From Mycoplasmataceae bacterium (GTDB lineage: Bacteria; Bacillota_I; Bacilli_A; Mycoplasmatales; Mycoplasmoidaceae): 64,000 nt of DNA. This document shows, piece after piece, positions 63,151 to 64,000 of the stretch; positions within the stretch are counted from its first letter, which is position 1; each line of letters starts with the position of its first letter. The DNA lies in assembly GCA_031262935.1 (NCBI GenBank), contig JAISGU010000022.1, forward strand, positions 1 to 64,000, in the 5' to 3' direction. Position numbers and translations under genes: made by a program. Below the pieces are notes generated by a model. That model was not told the origin of the DNA and made no database searches. It saw only the letters and a program-made list of their open reading frames with translations.

Positions 63151-64000
63151 ATGTTTAATTTAAAAAGAGTTTATGCAACAATTTCATTTGAAAAACACTT
63201 TATCAAAGTATTAGTTCTTGAAAATACCATTGATAAGAAAATTAATTGTTTATATTACGATTATGAAAAACTTGATTATTTAAACGAGGACTTAACATTC
63301 AAAAACATTAATCATTTAAAAAATTCATTAATTAAGCTAATTAAAAATGTAGATGAATTTATGGGGATGAATGTTAAGCGTTACATCATTAACATTTCAT
63401 GTTTATCAATAAAGTCAATTAAGGGAGTTAGTCAAAAATATTTAGCATTTGGAACAATTACTAATAATCTTTACAACAACTATGTTGATAAGGTGAAAAT
63501 TATGTTATGTTCAAATAACGAATATAGTTTTAACATTGTCCCAACAAAATGATTTGTAGATAATAAACCATTTGATGCTTTTCCTGAATCTGAGTATGGT
63601 AAAACGATTCACTATGAATTTACAGCATTAGTTGCAAATCAGAAAATTGTTAACCAATTTATTGATGTTCTAAATTCAATAAAAATTACAGCTTTAAAAA
63701 TCACATGCAATAGCTTGTGTTTAGGGGATATTATCGAAAACTATGGTATCGATAGTTTAATCGTAGATGTTAAAGTAAATAAAACTAATATCAACATTTA
63801 TGATAAGAATAAGAAAATTAAAGCAATTGTTAATTTACAATTTGGTTCAAATTGATATGTTGAAAACATCAGAAAACTATTAAAGTTAGAAAGACAAGAA
63901 CAAGTTTATGATGTGGTTAATACTTTAACTAATTTAAATTTATCCAATAATCAAGAAGCCTCGCTTATTAATATTCACACTAAAAACTTTTTACAATACA
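63151..64000 (+). CDS. ftsA: FtsA-like cell-division protein, 3' end beyond window
   Basis: The first 283 residues of a protein in the ftsA position of the division cluster. It starts FNLKRVYATISFEKHFIKVLVLE, as an actin-fold phosphate-1 strand, with later FIDVLNSIKITALKITCNSLCLGD resembling the FtsA 1A-domain region, and SLIVDVKVNKTNINIYDKNKKIKA like the second phosphate loop. Similarity is weak, as for other mollicute FtsA proteins, and naming rests partly on gene order. Runs off the right edge. Confidence 0.65.

Overview
This window comes from an AT-rich mollicute (Mycoplasma-type bacterium). Nearly every gene is open only if TGA is read as tryptophan. This is clear in conserved positions of carB, folD, miaB, dnaE, lgt, fumC and glnA, so all coordinates here use genetic code 4 and most genes are longer than a standard-code reading suggests. 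Four genes encode classic mollicute lipoproteins. The housekeeping set is Firmicute-like (hprK-lgt-trxB-whiA, lspA-rluD, der-gpsA, mraZ-rsmH-ftsA), with no rRNA. The species cannot be fixed from the sequence. The metabolic set is rich for a mollicute: purD, purB, purA, carB, pyrB, a type III glutamine synthetase, fumarase, L-serine dehydratase and L-cysteine desulfidase.

Layout. 1-2.5 kb: a transposase tail, pnuC, folD and a dead 0.5-kb insertion sequence with 16-bp inverted ends. 2.6-8.4 kb: two lipoproteins, xylulokinase, an AAA ATPase and miaB. 8.4-11.6 kb: an IspD/TarI-type cytidylyltransferase, L-cysteine desulfidase, and a small protein coupled to a PAP2-type membrane enzyme. 11.9-19.3 kb, minus strand: purD, a small unknown protein, pyrB, carB and an amino-acid permease. 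19.6-22.2 kb: tRNA-Arg(CCT), pepF and trmB. 22.1-36.9 kb: a long minus-strand run of sdaA, a 5'-3' exonuclease, dnaE, nfo, purB, whiA, trxB, lgt, an AAA ATPase, hprK, tilS and a membrane protein. 37-41.7 kb: two tRNAs, a MATE transporter, tdk, purA and a RluD-type pseudouridine synthase.

41.7-45.7 kb is the most unusual part. A ToxN/AbiQ-like putative type III toxin, preceded by a structured non-coding leader, sits between lspA and rluD. A complete 2.6-kb IS1595-like element (25-bp terminal inverted repeats, 8-bp target duplication) has landed in the last codons of lspA. Besides its transposase it carries three cargo genes on the opposite strand: a ribbon-helix-helix protein, a membrane-anchored GIY-YIG nuclease, and a protein with an RNxxxH motif typical of HEPN ribonucleases.

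45.7-64 kb: fumC, a flavodoxin-like protein, an iron alcohol dehydrogenase, glutamine synthetase III, a lipoprotein switched off by a G8 tract, another AAA ATPase behind three direct repeats, a catalytically dead EIIB-like protein, nadK, an Spx/ArsC protein, der, gpsA, HU, a lipoprotein, rpsT, two unknown genes, fmt, an Abi_2 (AbiD/F) protein, a NUDIX protein, then mraZ-rsmH-ftsA with MraZ boxes. Many first-in-operon genes have a perfect TATAAT ending only 6-11 nt before the start codon, pointing to leaderless transcripts. Genes inside operons more often use Shine-Dalgarno sequences or TAATG overlaps.
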